This document shows, piece by piece, positions 1 through 11,022 of a stretch of 36,447 bases of DNA. The position numbers and the translations under genes are program-made. Numbering within the stretch: position 1 is the stretch's first letter; every line of letters begins with the position of its first letter. Source of the stretch: an uncultured Photobacterium sp. GTDB taxonomy: Bacteria > Pseudomonadota > Gammaproteobacteria > Enterobacterales > Vibrionaceae. The stretch spans positions 1 through 36,447 of the forward strand of contig NZ_CAMRAN010000041.1 in the NCBI RefSeq assembly GCF_947039875.1, in the 5' to 3' direction. The notes beneath the pieces were generated by a model. That model did not search any database and was not told the DNA's origin. It worked only from the letters and a program-made list of their open reading frames with translations.

Positions 1-110
1 TAACTATTCAGTGAGTGCCCACACAGATTGCATGGTCAAATTGTTAAAGAACAATCTTCTTCGAATGGTCAAACATTTGACTGTTTAATCGTTTCGTTGA
101 AGTGGATGGC
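1..110 (-). promoter_or_regulatory. rRNA operon leader with boxB-like hairpin and boxA antiterminator
   Basis: Read on the minus strand, 41-53 is TGTTCTTTAACAA, a near-perfect rrn boxA. It is followed by the conserved leader text AATCTGTGTGGGCACTC (about 13-29) that precedes 16S in enteric bacteria and vibrios. Just upstream of boxA, 68-81 is GTCAAA-TG-TTTGAC, a boxB-like hairpin. In this family these elements recruit NusB/NusE and related factors for antitermination of rRNA transcription. The 16S gene itself must lie beyond position 1. The gene order yigZ-trkH-hemG-rrn is the same as at E. coli rrnA, which supports the reading. A 16S-23S spacer also carries boxA, but the promoters directly upstream argue for the leader. 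Confidence 0.85.
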
Positions 111-111
111 C

Positions 112-139
112 ATTCTAGCGAAATAACATAAAGTGTCAA
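112..139 (-). promoter_or_regulatory. rrn P2 promoter
   Basis: The minus strand shows TTGACA (134-139), a 16-nt spacer and TAGAAT (112-117). An A-rich tract lies upstream of the -35 (about 140-165), where an UP element would be. It sits directly upstream of the rrn boxB/boxA leader. The perfect -35 and good -10 make this one of the best promoter matches in the window. Confidence 0.8.
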
Positions 140-232
140 CCACTTTTTCATTTCTTTTATCCAGCGTATCATCCAATCGATTACAACATAACATCTTCTT
201 TTATAAAGCTGCTCGCGTTTCGATAGAGCAGC

Positions 233-260
233 AGTATAAAGATAACGACGATCATCGCAA
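233..260 (-). promoter_or_regulatory. Probable rrn P1 promoter
   Basis: The minus strand shows TTGCGA (255-260), a 16-nt spacer and TATACT (233-238), followed by a GC-containing discriminator (GCTGCTC). It lies about 121 bp upstream of the P2 -10, close to the P1-P2 spacing of E. coli rrn operons, and A/T-rich sequence precedes it. A 7-bp inverted repeat (208-232, GCTGCTC/GAGCAGC) overlaps the expected start site. Confidence 0.6.
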
Positions 261-332
261 GTACTTTATTCTTTGTTATCAATAAAAACGAACTGTTAGA
301 TCAAAAAGCAAACAAAGCGATTAATAATACAA

Positions 333-857
333 TTATAACGTCTTAAATTGATGGCTAAAATGTGACACCTTTTGCCAGTCCGTATACTCGACTTCTTTAG
401 TCGTATCTGTTTCGCCATCTGTTAACTTCATAATCAGCTTAATCATCGTGCGATCAAAAAAATTATAGCGTGGATAACGTAATGCACCAGCAAAGACAGC
501 CATCATTTTAGGATGCCATGGTGACTTCAATAAGAACTTCTTAACATAAGCACTCGTTGCTGGCGTATCTTTACCTTCTTTACGAGCGGTGAGGTTAACG
601 CAGAAAAAAGCGACCTTTGCTTGTTCAAGGCTCGCTACGTTTTGCTCTATAAATTGATATAGCTTTTTATTTAAATGGCCATAACGTACGGAAGCACCAA
701 CAAGAATACGATTATAACCATTGAAATCAATTTTTGGCTCTGAATGTATATCAATATAGTCACATTGATACTGTTCACCTAAGTCTTGCTCTATATGGTT
801 AAGAATTTTAATCGTTTGTCCTTCACAACTAGAATGCAGTAATAATACCTTTTCCAT
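333..857 (-). CDS. hemG: Protoporphyrinogen IX dehydrogenase (HemG type)
   Basis: 174 aa, the usual HemG length. HemG is a flavodoxin-like FMN enzyme that oxidises protoporphyrinogen IX to protoporphyrin IX in haem synthesis, passing electrons to the quinone pool at the inner membrane. The N-terminal phosphate-binding loop is present in a slightly altered form (HSSCEGQT, residues 8-15). The HemG-specific segments FFCVNLTARKEGKDTP (about 84-99) and RYPRYNFFDRTMI (about 127-139) are well conserved and separate it from ordinary flavodoxins. The ATG start is preceded by AGGAG at good spacing. It begins 10 nt after the trkH stop, so it is probably the last gene of a yigZ-trkH-hemG operon. The same neighbours occur in E. 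coli. Confidence 0.93.
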   Translation of the reverse strand: MEKVLLLHSSCEGQTIKILNHIEQDLGEQYQCDYIDIHSEPKIDFNGYNRILVGASVRYGHLNKKLYQFIEQNVASLEQAKVAFFCVNLTARKEGKDTPATSAYVKKFLLKSPWHPKMMAVFAGALRYPRYNFFDRTMIKLIMKLTDGETDTTKEVEYTDWQKVSHFSHQFKTL

Positions 858-867
858 GATAGCTCCT

Positions 868-2325
868 TTAGTTACGCCAAAAGGTCGGCGTAAATAAAAC
901 TAATAATGTAAATACTTCTAAACGGCCAAATAGCATAGCAATAATGAGGATCCATTTCGCTGAATCATTTATTTGACCAAAATGAACCGCAACTTCGCCT
1001 AAACCTGGGCCTAAATTATTAAGCGTTGCCGCCACAGCCGAAAATGCAGTTAATTCATCAATACCTGTCGCAATAAGTGCCAGCATACACACCACAAACA
1101 CCAATGCATAAGCCGAGAAAAAACCCCACACAGCATCAACAACTCGTTGAGGTAACGCTTTATGCCCAAGTTTAATGGTGTATACCGCACGTGGGTGTAC
1201 TAAGCGTTTTAATTCTCGTACCCCTTGCAATGAAAGTAACAACATTCGAATCACTTTCATGCCGCCTCCAGTCGAGCCAGCACAACCTCCTATAAAAGAG
1301 GAAAACAGCAATAACACAGGTAGAAATAACGGCCAGTCAGAAAATCCTGTGGTGGTAAAACCCGCAGTGGTAGAAATAGAGACCGTTTGAAATAACGCTT
1401 GATCAAAAGCATCAAAAGAGTGGTCATAAGAATGATGCTTTAATAGCAATCCAAAACAAATCACAAATAGAATAAGTTGCACCACAAAAAATGCTCTAAA
1501 TTCAGGATCTCGCCAATACGTTTTGAGGTTTATATTGCCATTACCAAATGCGGCAAAATGAAGTGAAAAATTACAGGCAGAAATTAAAAGGAAAACCACG
1601 GTGATCATATTAATAGTAGGACTATTAAAATAACCGATACTGGCATCATGGGTTGAAAAACCACCGATTGCGATCGTTGAAAAACTATGTGATATCGCAT
1701 CAAAACCACTCATTCCAGCAAGCCAAAACGCTAATGCACAAGCAATTGTTAATGCTAAATATATATACCACAACGTCTTAGCTGTTTCGGCAATACGAGG
1801 GGTCATTTTACTGTCTTTTACTGGCCCTGGCGTTTCAGCACGATATAACTGCATCCCACCGATACCTAGCACGGGTAATATAGCAACAGCTAACACGATA
1901 ATCCCCATACCACCAAACCACTGTAATAACTGACGATAAAATAAAATCGCTTTTGGTAAGTGGTCAAGACCAACAATGACTGTTGCACCCGTTGTTGTCA
2001 GTGCAGAAAATGATTCAAAAAAAGAGTCAGCAACCGACAAATCTGGATTTTTAGACAACAGAAAAGGCACCGCACCAGCACTGCCAATAACAGCCCAAAA
2101 TAGTACTACGATTAAGAAGCCATCACGGGCTTTTAATTCGTGTCGATGATGGCGATTAGGAAACCATAATGCTGATCCACCCGCGAAGAGTAAAAAGAAG
2201 GTAACAACAAAAGGAAATCCGGCTCCGTCACGGTAAATCAACGCGACCAAGGCTGGAATCAACATGGTGACACTAAATAAAGCGAGCAACAGCCCGACGA
2301 TACGTATAATTGAACGAAACTGCAT
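868..2325 (-). CDS. trkH: Trk system potassium uptake protein TrkH
   Basis: 485 aa, the family length. TrkH is the K+-conducting membrane subunit of the Trk system and works with the NAD/ATP-binding TrkA regulator, which is not in this window. It has the four pseudo-repeated M1-P-M2 units. The selectivity-filter loops are readable as TTGAT (111-115), AIGGFST (219-225), TTAGFTTT (319-326) and NNLGPG (436-441). The glycine-rich intramembrane stretch GGCAGSTGGG is at about 346-355. The C-terminus RLEVFTLLVLFTPTFWRN is typical of TrkH. It starts 48 nt after yigZ and ends 10 nt before hemG, all on the same strand. The Shine-Dalgarno is weak (AGGGCC), perhaps reflecting modest expression. Confidence 0.95.
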   Translation of the reverse strand: MQFRSIIRIVGLLLALFSVTMLIPALVALIYRDGAGFPFVVTFFLLFAGGSALWFPNRHHRHELKARDGFLIVVLFWAVIGSAGAVPFLLSKNPDLSVADSFFESFSALTTTGATVIVGLDHLPKAILFYRQLLQWFGGMGIIVLAVAILPVLGIGGMQLYRAETPGPVKDSKMTPRIAETAKTLWYIYLALTIACALAFWLAGMSGFDAISHSFSTIAIGGFSTHDASIGYFNSPTINMITVVFLLISACNFSLHFAAFGNGNINLKTYWRDPEFRAFFVVQLILFVICFGLLLKHHSYDHSFDAFDQALFQTVSISTTAGFTTTGFSDWPLFLPVLLLFSSFIGGCAGSTGGGMKVIRMLLLSLQGVRELKRLVHPRAVYTIKLGHKALPQRVVDAVWGFFSAYALVFVVCMLALIATGIDELTAFSAVAATLNNLGPGLGEVAVHFGQINDSAKWILIIAMLFGRLEVFTLLVLFTPTFWRN

Positions 2326-2373
2326 GGCCCTAACCGGCCCTCATACGAAAATATAGAATAAAATAAATAATGG

Positions 2374-3000
2374 TTAACTCTCTGAGGTTGATGTTGCGAC
2401 GATCCGTCCACCGCTACGATTAATTAATTTGGTACTAAATTCAGTCACGATACGGCTATCAAGAGCTAAATGCATACTGACTTGTTGACCATAATCTGCC
2501 TTCAATTGCGTACCGTTATATTCACTTAATAACGTTTCAACTAATGAAATTTGATTATAATCACAACATAGAAACAACTCACTGATGATGATCTTTTGTT
2601 GTGTAGTCAATAACGTTAATCCACGTTGCACGCCTCCACCATAGGCCTTAACTAACCCACCCGTCCCTAGATGGATACCACCAAAATAACGTACAACTAC
2701 CGCGGTTAGTTCACCGACACCCGATCCAGTTAATTGCGCTAATATCGGCTTTCCTGCCGTGCCAGAAGGCTCACCATCATCACTAAACCCCCACAACATT
2801 GAATCTGTCGGTCTGCCAGCAACAACCCCCCAACAATGGTGATTGGCATTTGGATGAGCTAATTTTATTTCATTAATAAACTGCTTAGCCGCTTCAATCG
2901 ACGCAGTATGAGCTAAATAAGTTATAAAATGACTCTTCTTGATTTCTTCTTCAAAAGTCACGGCTTGCAGTGGAATCAAGTAAGGCTCAAAGGTTGACAT
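2374..3000 (-). CDS. yigZ: YigZ, IMPACT-family protein
   Basis: 208 aa. The UPF0029/IMPACT signature is clear: GFSDDGEPSGTAGKPIL at about 71-87, then VVVRYFGGIHLGTGGLVKAYG at about 101-121. The N-terminal domain is a conserved fold also found in eukaryotic IMPACT proteins. The C-terminal roughly 70 residues form the small ferredoxin-like domain of bacterial YigZ. Its biochemical role is not firmly established; links to translation or nucleic-acid binding are inferences for the family. The ATG is preceded by GAGGT. It is the first gene of the leftward yigZ-trkH-hemG run and is divergent from fadB. In E. coli pepQ sits upstream of yigZ; it is absent here. Confidence 0.92.
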   Translation of the reverse strand: MSTFEPYLIPLQAVTFEEEIKKSHFITYLAHTASIEAAKQFINEIKLAHPNANHHCWGVVAGRPTDSMLWGFSDDGEPSGTAGKPILAQLTGSGVGELTAVVVRYFGGIHLGTGGLVKAYGGGVQRGLTLLTTQQKIIISELFLCCDYNQISLVETLLSEYNGTQLKADYGQQVSMHLALDSRIVTEFSTKLINRSGGRIVATSTSES

Positions 3001-3200
3001 AAAACATACCTCGTCATCAAAAAACCACCGCAGGATACCATATTCCTATTATGACCCAAGCAATGCTCATTATTGCTTACAATGGCGCCATTCTACGAAT
3101 TATTACCGTTAAGATAATGTACCAATCGACAATGTTAAATAAATGTTTAAATTAATTGTTGAATTTGTGGCCATTGCAGTTCAGACTAAATATTAACCAC

Positions 3201-3217
3201 TACAGGTCAAACCAGTT
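3201..3217. promoter_or_regulatory. FadR operator upstream of fadBA
   Basis: The minus strand of this 17-mer reads AACTGGTTTGACCTGTA, an interrupted dyad (CTGGT-N3-ACC) matching the known gammaproteobacterial FadR binding consensus. It lies 47 nt before the fadB start codon, in the likely promoter/start region. FadR bound here would repress beta-oxidation until long-chain acyl-CoA releases it. That regulation is known for E. coli and Vibrio fad genes and is inferred here from sequence. Confidence 0.8.
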
Positions 3218-3263
3218 AAATCACACCTGATCCGTCATAGAATGGAATATATGGAGATAGAAC

Positions 3264-6607
<3,344 letters not shown>

Positions 6608-6769
6608 CCTCCAAAAATATCGCAAGTGTTGATCTTCACCATATAATGGTACAGACGACATGCAACTTACACATAGATACCATGAGTAAGTTTCATTTTC
6701 TTCATCGAGATAAGCCGTCTACACTCAATCCTATATTGATTGCTAACCATGATTTTCCGGAGTATTGCA

Positions 6770-7750
6770 ATGTTTAAAGCACTAGTACTAGAACAAGAAG
6801 ATAAAAAAACACTCGCAACTATTCGTCAAATGGCAACATCTGAATTACCTGCTGGTGATGTGTTAATTGATGTTGATTACTCTTCATTAAACTATAAAGA
6901 TGGCTTAGCAATTACCGGTAAAGGTCGTATCGTACGTCAATTCCCAATGGTACCAGGTGTCGATTTAGCGGGCACAGTGGCTGAGTCAAGTGATGATCGC
7001 TACCACGTCGGTGACAAAGTAGTACTGACGGGCTGGGGTGTGGGTGAAGGTCACTGGGGTGGCATGGCTGAAAAAGCCCGCCTAAATGCAGATTGGTTAG
7101 TACCATTACCCGCAAACCTTGATGGCAAACAAGCGATGATGGTCGGTACTGCAGGCTTAACGGCAATGTTGTGTGTACAAGCTATTGTTGATGCAAATGT
7201 AAAACCTGAAGATGGCGAGATTTTAGTCACGGGTGCCAGCGGTGGTGTTGGCTCAGTTGCGATTACTTTACTGGCACAACTCGGCTATAAAGTTGCCGCA
7301 GTAACGGGGCGTGCTGAAGCTAATGGCCCATTACTAAAACAACTTGGCGCAACGACAATTATTGATCGTAGTGTGTTTGAAGAACCTGCTCGCCCATTAG
7401 ATAAGCAATTGTGGGCTGGCGCGATTGATACCGTTGGTAGCAAAGTACTGGCTAAAGTATTAAGCCAAATTAACTACAACGGTGCAGTTGCCATTTGTGG
7501 CCTCGCGGGCGGCTTTGATTTACCGACAACAGTTATGCCTTTTATTCTACGTAATGTACGTTTACAAGGTATCGATTCAGTAATGTGCCCATTTGAAAAA
7601 CGTCAACAAGCATGGCAACGTCTAACTGAGTTACTACCCGCTAGCTACTTTGAACAAGCCTGCCGTGAAGTCGCATTAGAACAAGTAGCAGAATGTGCAG
7701 AAGCGATCACCAACGGTCAAATCACCGGCCGCGTAGTCATTAAACTGTAA
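6770..7750 (+). CDS. acuI: NADPH-dependent acryloyl-CoA reductase (AcuI/YhdH)
   Basis: 326 aa, zinc-free medium-chain dehydrogenase/reductase. It aligns over its whole length with E. coli YhdH/AcuI. Shared segments are SSLNYKDGLAITGKG (38-52), LTGWGVGEGHWGGMAE (86-101), the NADPH loop TGASGGVGS (154-162), and FILRNVRLQG near the C-terminus. AcuI reduces toxic acryloyl-CoA to propionyl-CoA, for example in 3-hydroxypropionate or DMSP breakdown. An in-frame ATG lies 10 codons upstream, but CCGGAG followed by ATG 6770 gives the family N-terminus MFKALVLEQ. It follows fadBA by 162 bp, so it probably has its own promoter (none is convincing). A strong terminator follows. Confidence 0.92.
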   Translation: MFKALVLEQEDKKTLATIRQMATSELPAGDVLIDVDYSSLNYKDGLAITGKGRIVRQFPMVPGVDLAGTVAESSDDRYHVGDKVVLTGWGVGEGHWGGMAEKARLNADWLVPLPANLDGKQAMMVGTAGLTAMLCVQAIVDANVKPEDGEILVTGASGGVGSVAITLLAQLGYKVAAVTGRAEANGPLLKQLGATTIIDRSVFEEPARPLDKQLWAGAIDTVGSKVLAKVLSQINYNGAVAICGLAGGFDLPTTVMPFILRNVRLQGIDSVMCPFEKRQQAWQRLTELLPASYFEQACREVALEQVAECAEAITNGQITGRVVIKL

Positions 7751-7802
7751 TGATCAAATAATGCAGTATTAATGCCACTGAATGATGGTCGTTAATCAAT
7801 GA

Positions 7803-7827
7803 GGTCAGCCATGTGCTGGCCTTTTTA
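7803..7827 (+). terminator. Rho-independent terminator of acuI
   Basis: GGTCAGC-CATGT-GCTGGCC hairpin (7-bp stem with one G-T pair) followed by TTTTTATT. The opposite strand has no U-tract, so it serves acuI only. Confidence 0.8.
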
Positions 7828-7844
7828 TTGATCTCAATATTTCA

Positions 7845-8786
7845 CTACAACAACCCGATATCATGAATACGAGAGTTGATCAGTCGCCCACACTCTTCTT
7901 TAATAATAGTACGCAGCCATATTTGCGATGCCGAATGCTCACAACGCGCATGCCATAATAATGAATAATCAAATGGCTTAAACTCAAATGGCAATGGCTT
8001 GAGGATTAACTGATAACGTTCTGCGACTAAATAGGCCAAATCTGCAGGCACCGTCATGATCAATGGTATTTGATCGATGATCGCTAAAGCCGCTTCTAAA
8101 TGATAAGCCCGTAATACCATTTTAGGTTGAGGATGACCACGCAACTGTTCATCAATTAACGCTTTAACGCCATCGCTTACCGCTATCATTGCATGGGGAT
8201 AGGTTAAGTAATCTTGCAAGGTAAGTGGCTTATTTGCTAATGGATGATTCTGGCTCACAAGACAAAACACACTCACTAAACCTAATAACTGCTGACACAA
8301 TGGCTCCATATCAGCACTAGGACGACAAATTGCCATATCACAGCCACCCGTAGTCAACTGTGACAACACGTTATTATGCTGTAACGGGCTAAATTCTAAT
8401 GAAAGGTGGGGGGCTTCTTGATAAATACGCGGCAATGCAAATGGCAGAATAGTTTGCATTGCATAATCAGTGGTCGCAATTTTAAAGGTTTGATCACAAA
8501 TAGCGGGATCAAAATCATTCGGCGTCAGTAATAATCGTAATGATTCTAACGGTTCATTTAATTGTTCATTTAATTCCAATGCCCGTTGTGTCGGTAGTAA
8601 TGACTGCCCTTGACGGGTAAACAACGGATCACCGACTAAGTCGCGTAATCGGCCAAGCACTCGGCTCATTGCTGATTGGCTCAAGTTAAGTCTAATAGCT
8701 GCACGACTGACACTGCCTTCATCCAATAACACCTTTAACGCAACCAGTAAATTTAAGTCACGCCGATAAACTTCTTCGAGCTCCAT
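7845..8786 (-). CDS. LysR-family transcriptional regulator
   Basis: 313 aa, standard LysR length. The N-terminal winged helix-turn-helix spans about residues 8-67 (NLLVALKVLLDEGSVSRAA, then LNLSQSAMSRVLGRLR and GDPLFTRQGQSLLPT). An effector-binding periplasmic-binding-protein-like domain follows (about 90-300). The helix resembles the LeuO/NodD-like branch of LysR proteins. The inducer and targets cannot be read from sequence. It converges on acuI, so it does not share that promoter, and there is no divergent neighbour of the kind LysR proteins usually control; the gene upstream of it runs on the same strand and ends in its own terminator. Specific function unknown. Confidence 0.9.
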   Translation of the reverse strand: MELEEVYRRDLNLLVALKVLLDEGSVSRAAIRLNLSQSAMSRVLGRLRDLVGDPLFTRQGQSLLPTQRALELNEQLNEPLESLRLLLTPNDFDPAICDQTFKIATTDYAMQTILPFALPRIYQEAPHLSLEFSPLQHNNVLSQLTTGGCDMAICRPSADMEPLCQQLLGLVSVFCLVSQNHPLANKPLTLQDYLTYPHAMIAVSDGVKALIDEQLRGHPQPKMVLRAYHLEAALAIIDQIPLIMTVPADLAYLVAERYQLILKPLPFEFKPFDYSLLWHARCEHSASQIWLRTIIKEECGRLINSRIHDIGLL

Positions 8787-8846
8787 AGTTTTACTTCTCT
8801 AACGCTATAAATTAATCAAATATGGCAACAGTATGGCGGGATAGAT

Positions 8847-8875
8847 AAAAAAAATCCCGCCTTTTTAAGACGGGA
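8847..8875 (-). terminator. Terminator of the small membrane protein gene
   Basis: Minus strand: TCCCGTC-TTAAAAA-GGCGGGA (one G-T pair) followed by eight T. It sits between the 60-aa gene and the LysR gene, separating the two on the same strand. Confidence 0.82.
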
Positions 8876-8911
8876 ATATTCACGAGCAAGCATCATTCAA
8901 CGCCGCTAGCG

Positions 8912-9094
8912 TTATTTTTTTTGTTGTTCTAGCTTATTTTTACTGGCGAACTCAACCCATAATCCAAGGATTGTGGCCAGCAAACCACCAACGGCAAAGA
9001 GCCCGGTAGTATGGTGACTAATAAGCATTATAGTGCTAAATGAAATAATGCACAGTACCGCATAAATCATGACACGATCGATTGAAGTTAACAT
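8912..9094 (-). CDS. Small two-helix membrane protein, function unknown
   Basis: 60 aa, not recognised. Two hydrophobic segments (about 8-25 and 30-48) are joined by a short HHTTG turn, and the tail is highly charged (SKNKLEQQKK), suggesting an inner-membrane hairpin with both ends in the cytoplasm. A good AGGGGG ribosome-binding site lies 6 nt before the ATG and an independent terminator follows, so it looks like a real monocistronic gene. Divergent from tusA. Confidence 0.7.
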   Translation of the reverse strand: MLTSIDRVMIYAVLCIISFSTIMLISHHTTGLFAVGGLLATILGLWVEFASKNKLEQQKK

Positions 9095-9175
9095 AATATC
9101 CCCCTAATCCATTAGAAGAAAAGTTAATGTGATGTTAATAAGGTTACACATTTTATCTGGATTTACCAAGCCTTA

Positions 9176-9203
9176 TTGATTAATTCTTATCCCGCAGTAT
9201 GAT
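9176..9203 (+). promoter_or_regulatory. Candidate tusA promoter
   Basis: TTGATT (9176-9181), 16-nt spacer, TATGAT (9198-9203), about 30 nt before the tusA start codon. Sequence match only. Confidence 0.45.
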
Positions 9204-9232
9204 CATAATGTCTACAATAATACGTGTAAATT

Positions 9233-9484
9233 ATGACTGCTAATTTTGAAAATCCGACCCATAGCCTTGATGCACTTGGCTTACGCTGTCCTGAACCTGT
9301 AATGATGGTACGCAAAACAGTCCGAAAAATGGCAACTGATGAAACCTTGTTAGTTGTTGCTGATGACCCATCAACGACGCGCGACATTCCCAGCTTTTGT
9401 CGCTTCATGGATCACACGCTTATCGCCGCAGAAACAGAAACGCTACCCTATCGTTTTCTGATCAAAAAAGGCGCTGGCAATTAA
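9233..9484 (+). CDS. tusA: Sulfur carrier protein TusA
   Basis: 83 aa (E. coli TusA 81). TusA accepts persulfide sulfur from IscS and passes it to TusBCD-TusE for 2-thiolation of tRNA wobble uridine; it also feeds sulfur to other pathways. The signature [17 protein letters not shown] includes the acceptor Cys19 at the E. coli position. The rest matches the two-layer alpha/beta family fold ([12 protein letters not shown], then a C-terminal beta-strand). The Shine-Dalgarno is poor, but the start gives the right length. It is a single gene with its own candidate promoter and a shared bidirectional terminator. Confidence 0.94.
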   Translation: MTANFENPTHSLDALGLRCPEPVMMVRKTVRKMATDETLLVVADDPSTTRDIPSFCRFMDHTLIAAETETLPYRFLIKKGAGN

Positions 9485-9491
9485 ATCAAAT

Positions 9492-9524
9492 AAAAAAGGC
9501 AGCGTTAATAAACGCTGCCTTTTT
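9492..9524. terminator. Bidirectional terminator between tusA and the 81-aa gene
   Basis: GGCAGCGTT-AATA-AACGCTGCC: a perfect 9-bp stem with a 4-nt loop (9498-9519), six A on the left and five T on the right. It can end transcription in both directions for the convergent pair. Confidence 0.9.
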
Positions 9525-9529
9525 AGTTG

Positions 9530-9775
9530 TTATTGATTGTGTTGTTGCTGACGTAAGTTTTCGAGTTCATGTTGCACCTGACGTAACTCTTTTTTAAGTG
9601 GTAATACATAGCGTAATCGAACCCACGCATCGACAGACAAATAGGTTGTAACAACCGTTCCGACGACCATAGGGAACCACATATCAGTTAACATCATTCC
9701 CGCTACATTCAGTGCTAATGCGATATGAAATAACCAACATTGACTTTGCGGTGAGATCGCTGAGAAGCGCGCCAT
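9530..9775 (-). CDS. Small membrane protein with C-terminal coiled coil, function unknown
   Basis: 81 aa, not recognised. Hydrophobic segments at about 14-30 and 34-48 suggest two membrane helices. The last roughly 25 residues are rich in Leu, Glu, Lys and Gln (KKELRQVQHELENLRQQQ), consistent with a short cytoplasmic coiled coil. The ATG is preceded by a strong GGGGG and the gene ends at the bidirectional terminator, so expression is plausible. Confidence 0.7.
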   Translation of the reverse strand: MARFSAISPQSQCWLFHIALALNVAGMMLTDMWFPMVVGTVVTTYLSVDAWVRLRYVLPLKKELRQVQHELENLRQQQHNQ

Positions 9776-9806
9776 AGAAACCCCCTACATCACCCAACAG
9801 AATTTA

Positions 9807-9831
9807 AGTTAACGATTAATTAACGTTAACT
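9807..9831. repeat. Inverted repeat upstream of the 81-aa gene
   Basis: AGTTAACG, nine A/T bases, CGTTAACT: perfect 8-bp arms 32 bp before the start codon on the minus strand. It could be an operator in the promoter; no regulator is assigned. Confidence 0.4.
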
Positions 9832-9967
9832 CTAGCATGGTAAATCACGATAATCTTTTGCAGCAATCACAGTTACACACTTAAATTAATTCACATTTAA
9901 TGACGATTTAACCCGCTTAACTTCGCTTTCAAGTTTCACATGAAACTAACCACACTCAATATAAAAC

Positions 9968-9996
9968 AAAAAAACCATGAGCCTGAGCCCATGGTT
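9968..9996 (-). terminator. Terminator of the yiaD-like gene
   Basis: Minus strand: AACCATG, 10-nt loop region with further partial pairing, CATGGTT, then a run of seven T. It lies 45 bp past the lipoprotein gene stop. Confidence 0.75.
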
Positions 9997-10041
9997 TCAA
10001 TATGATGTTAGTTACACACCACTATGATCAATCAATATCGA

Positions 10042-10731
10042 TTAAGCCAATGGAGATAGAATGATCTCAACACGACGGTTTTGAGCACGACCTTGTGATG
10101 TTCCATTGGTCGCAATCGGGCTATTCTCGCCACGGCCTTGAGAAACAACACGATCAACATTTACGCCTTGACGGATAAGGTAGTTACCTACTTCAGCAGC
10201 ACGTACTTGTGATAAACGCTGATTATAAGCCGCAGCGCCAGAGCTATCCGTAAAGCCTAAAACGTTTAACTGGGTCTTAGGATATTCTTTAGCAACTATT
10301 GCTACATTATGTAACGCTTCCATCGCGCGGCTATTTAATGCTGATTGGTCAACACCAAAGGTGATTTCATTTGGCATATTCAAAATAATGTTATTGCCAT
10401 TACGAGTAACACTAATACCTGAAGATGCTAATTGCTGACGCAGCTTAGCCTCTTGCACATCCATGTAATAACCAATACCACCACCCAAAGCAGCACCAGA
10501 TGCAGCACCGATAAGAGCACCTTTACCGCGATCGTGTTTGCTTGAAGATGCAACACCAATTGCAGCACCCGCTAATGCACCAATGATTGAGCCACCAGTA
10601 CCTTTTGCAGTCTGACTTTCACCAGTATAAGGATTTACAGTTGAACAACCCGCAAGTGTAACAGCTGCAACAACAGAAATTACTGCTGCACGCACCCATG
10701 TTTTTGATGCCATCACTTGATTTTTTGACAT
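10042..10731 (-). CDS. yiaD: OmpA-family lipoprotein, YiaD-like
   Basis: 229 aa. The signal peptide ends in the lipobox LAGC, with the lipidated cysteine at residue 29. A glycine-zipper segment follows (about 44-88, including GKGALIGAASGAALGGG), then GYYMDVQEAKLRQQL. The C-terminal OmpA-like peptidoglycan-binding domain (about 110-226) has GFTDSSG, RLSQVRAAEV and GRGENSPIATN...AQNRRVEI, where the Asp and Arg that contact diaminopimelate are present. It aligns closely with E. coli YiaD. Probably an outer-membrane-anchored, peptidoglycan-binding envelope protein. A Met at residue 7 is a possible alternative start; neither has a strong Shine-Dalgarno. Divergent from glyQ. Confidence 0.88.
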   Translation of the reverse strand: MSKNQVMASKTWVRAAVISVVAAVTLAGCSTVNPYTGESQTAKGTGGSIIGALAGAAIGVASSSKHDRGKGALIGAASGAALGGGIGYYMDVQEAKLRQQLASSGISVTRNGNNIILNMPNEITFGVDQSALNSRAMEALHNVAIVAKEYPKTQLNVLGFTDSSGAAAYNQRLSQVRAAEVGNYLIRQGVNVDRVVSQGRGENSPIATNGTSQGRAQNRRVEIILSPLA

Positions 10732-11022
10732 TTAATTTAAAGACCCATGTTCTTGATACGCATATCGCATACCGAATAAAACTACGTTAATCATCAGACC
10801 AACTAGCTATTTGTTAGCGCTATTGTAATCAACCGATATATTTACGCCATCAAAATAATGTCAAATATTCATGAAAACCCAGTACAGACAAAGGTCAACC
10901 ATGGGAATTATCTCAAAACAAGCCATAGATGGATAAAAAACACTCACGGCCCCTACTCGCCTATGGGTTGGCAATGTATACTTGATAATTAAATTTCATC
11001 CACTAATCTCGCGAAGCTGACA

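Noticed and set aside
208..232. Hairpin after hemG as a terminator
   Set aside because: A 7-bp stem with an 11-nt loop, followed only by TTTATAAAA, and overlapping the probable rrn P1 start. Not a convincing terminator.
3081..3092. Palindrome AATGGCGCCATT in the yigZ-fadB gap
   Set aside because: A 12-bp palindrome without a matching known operator or clear promoter context; may be chance.
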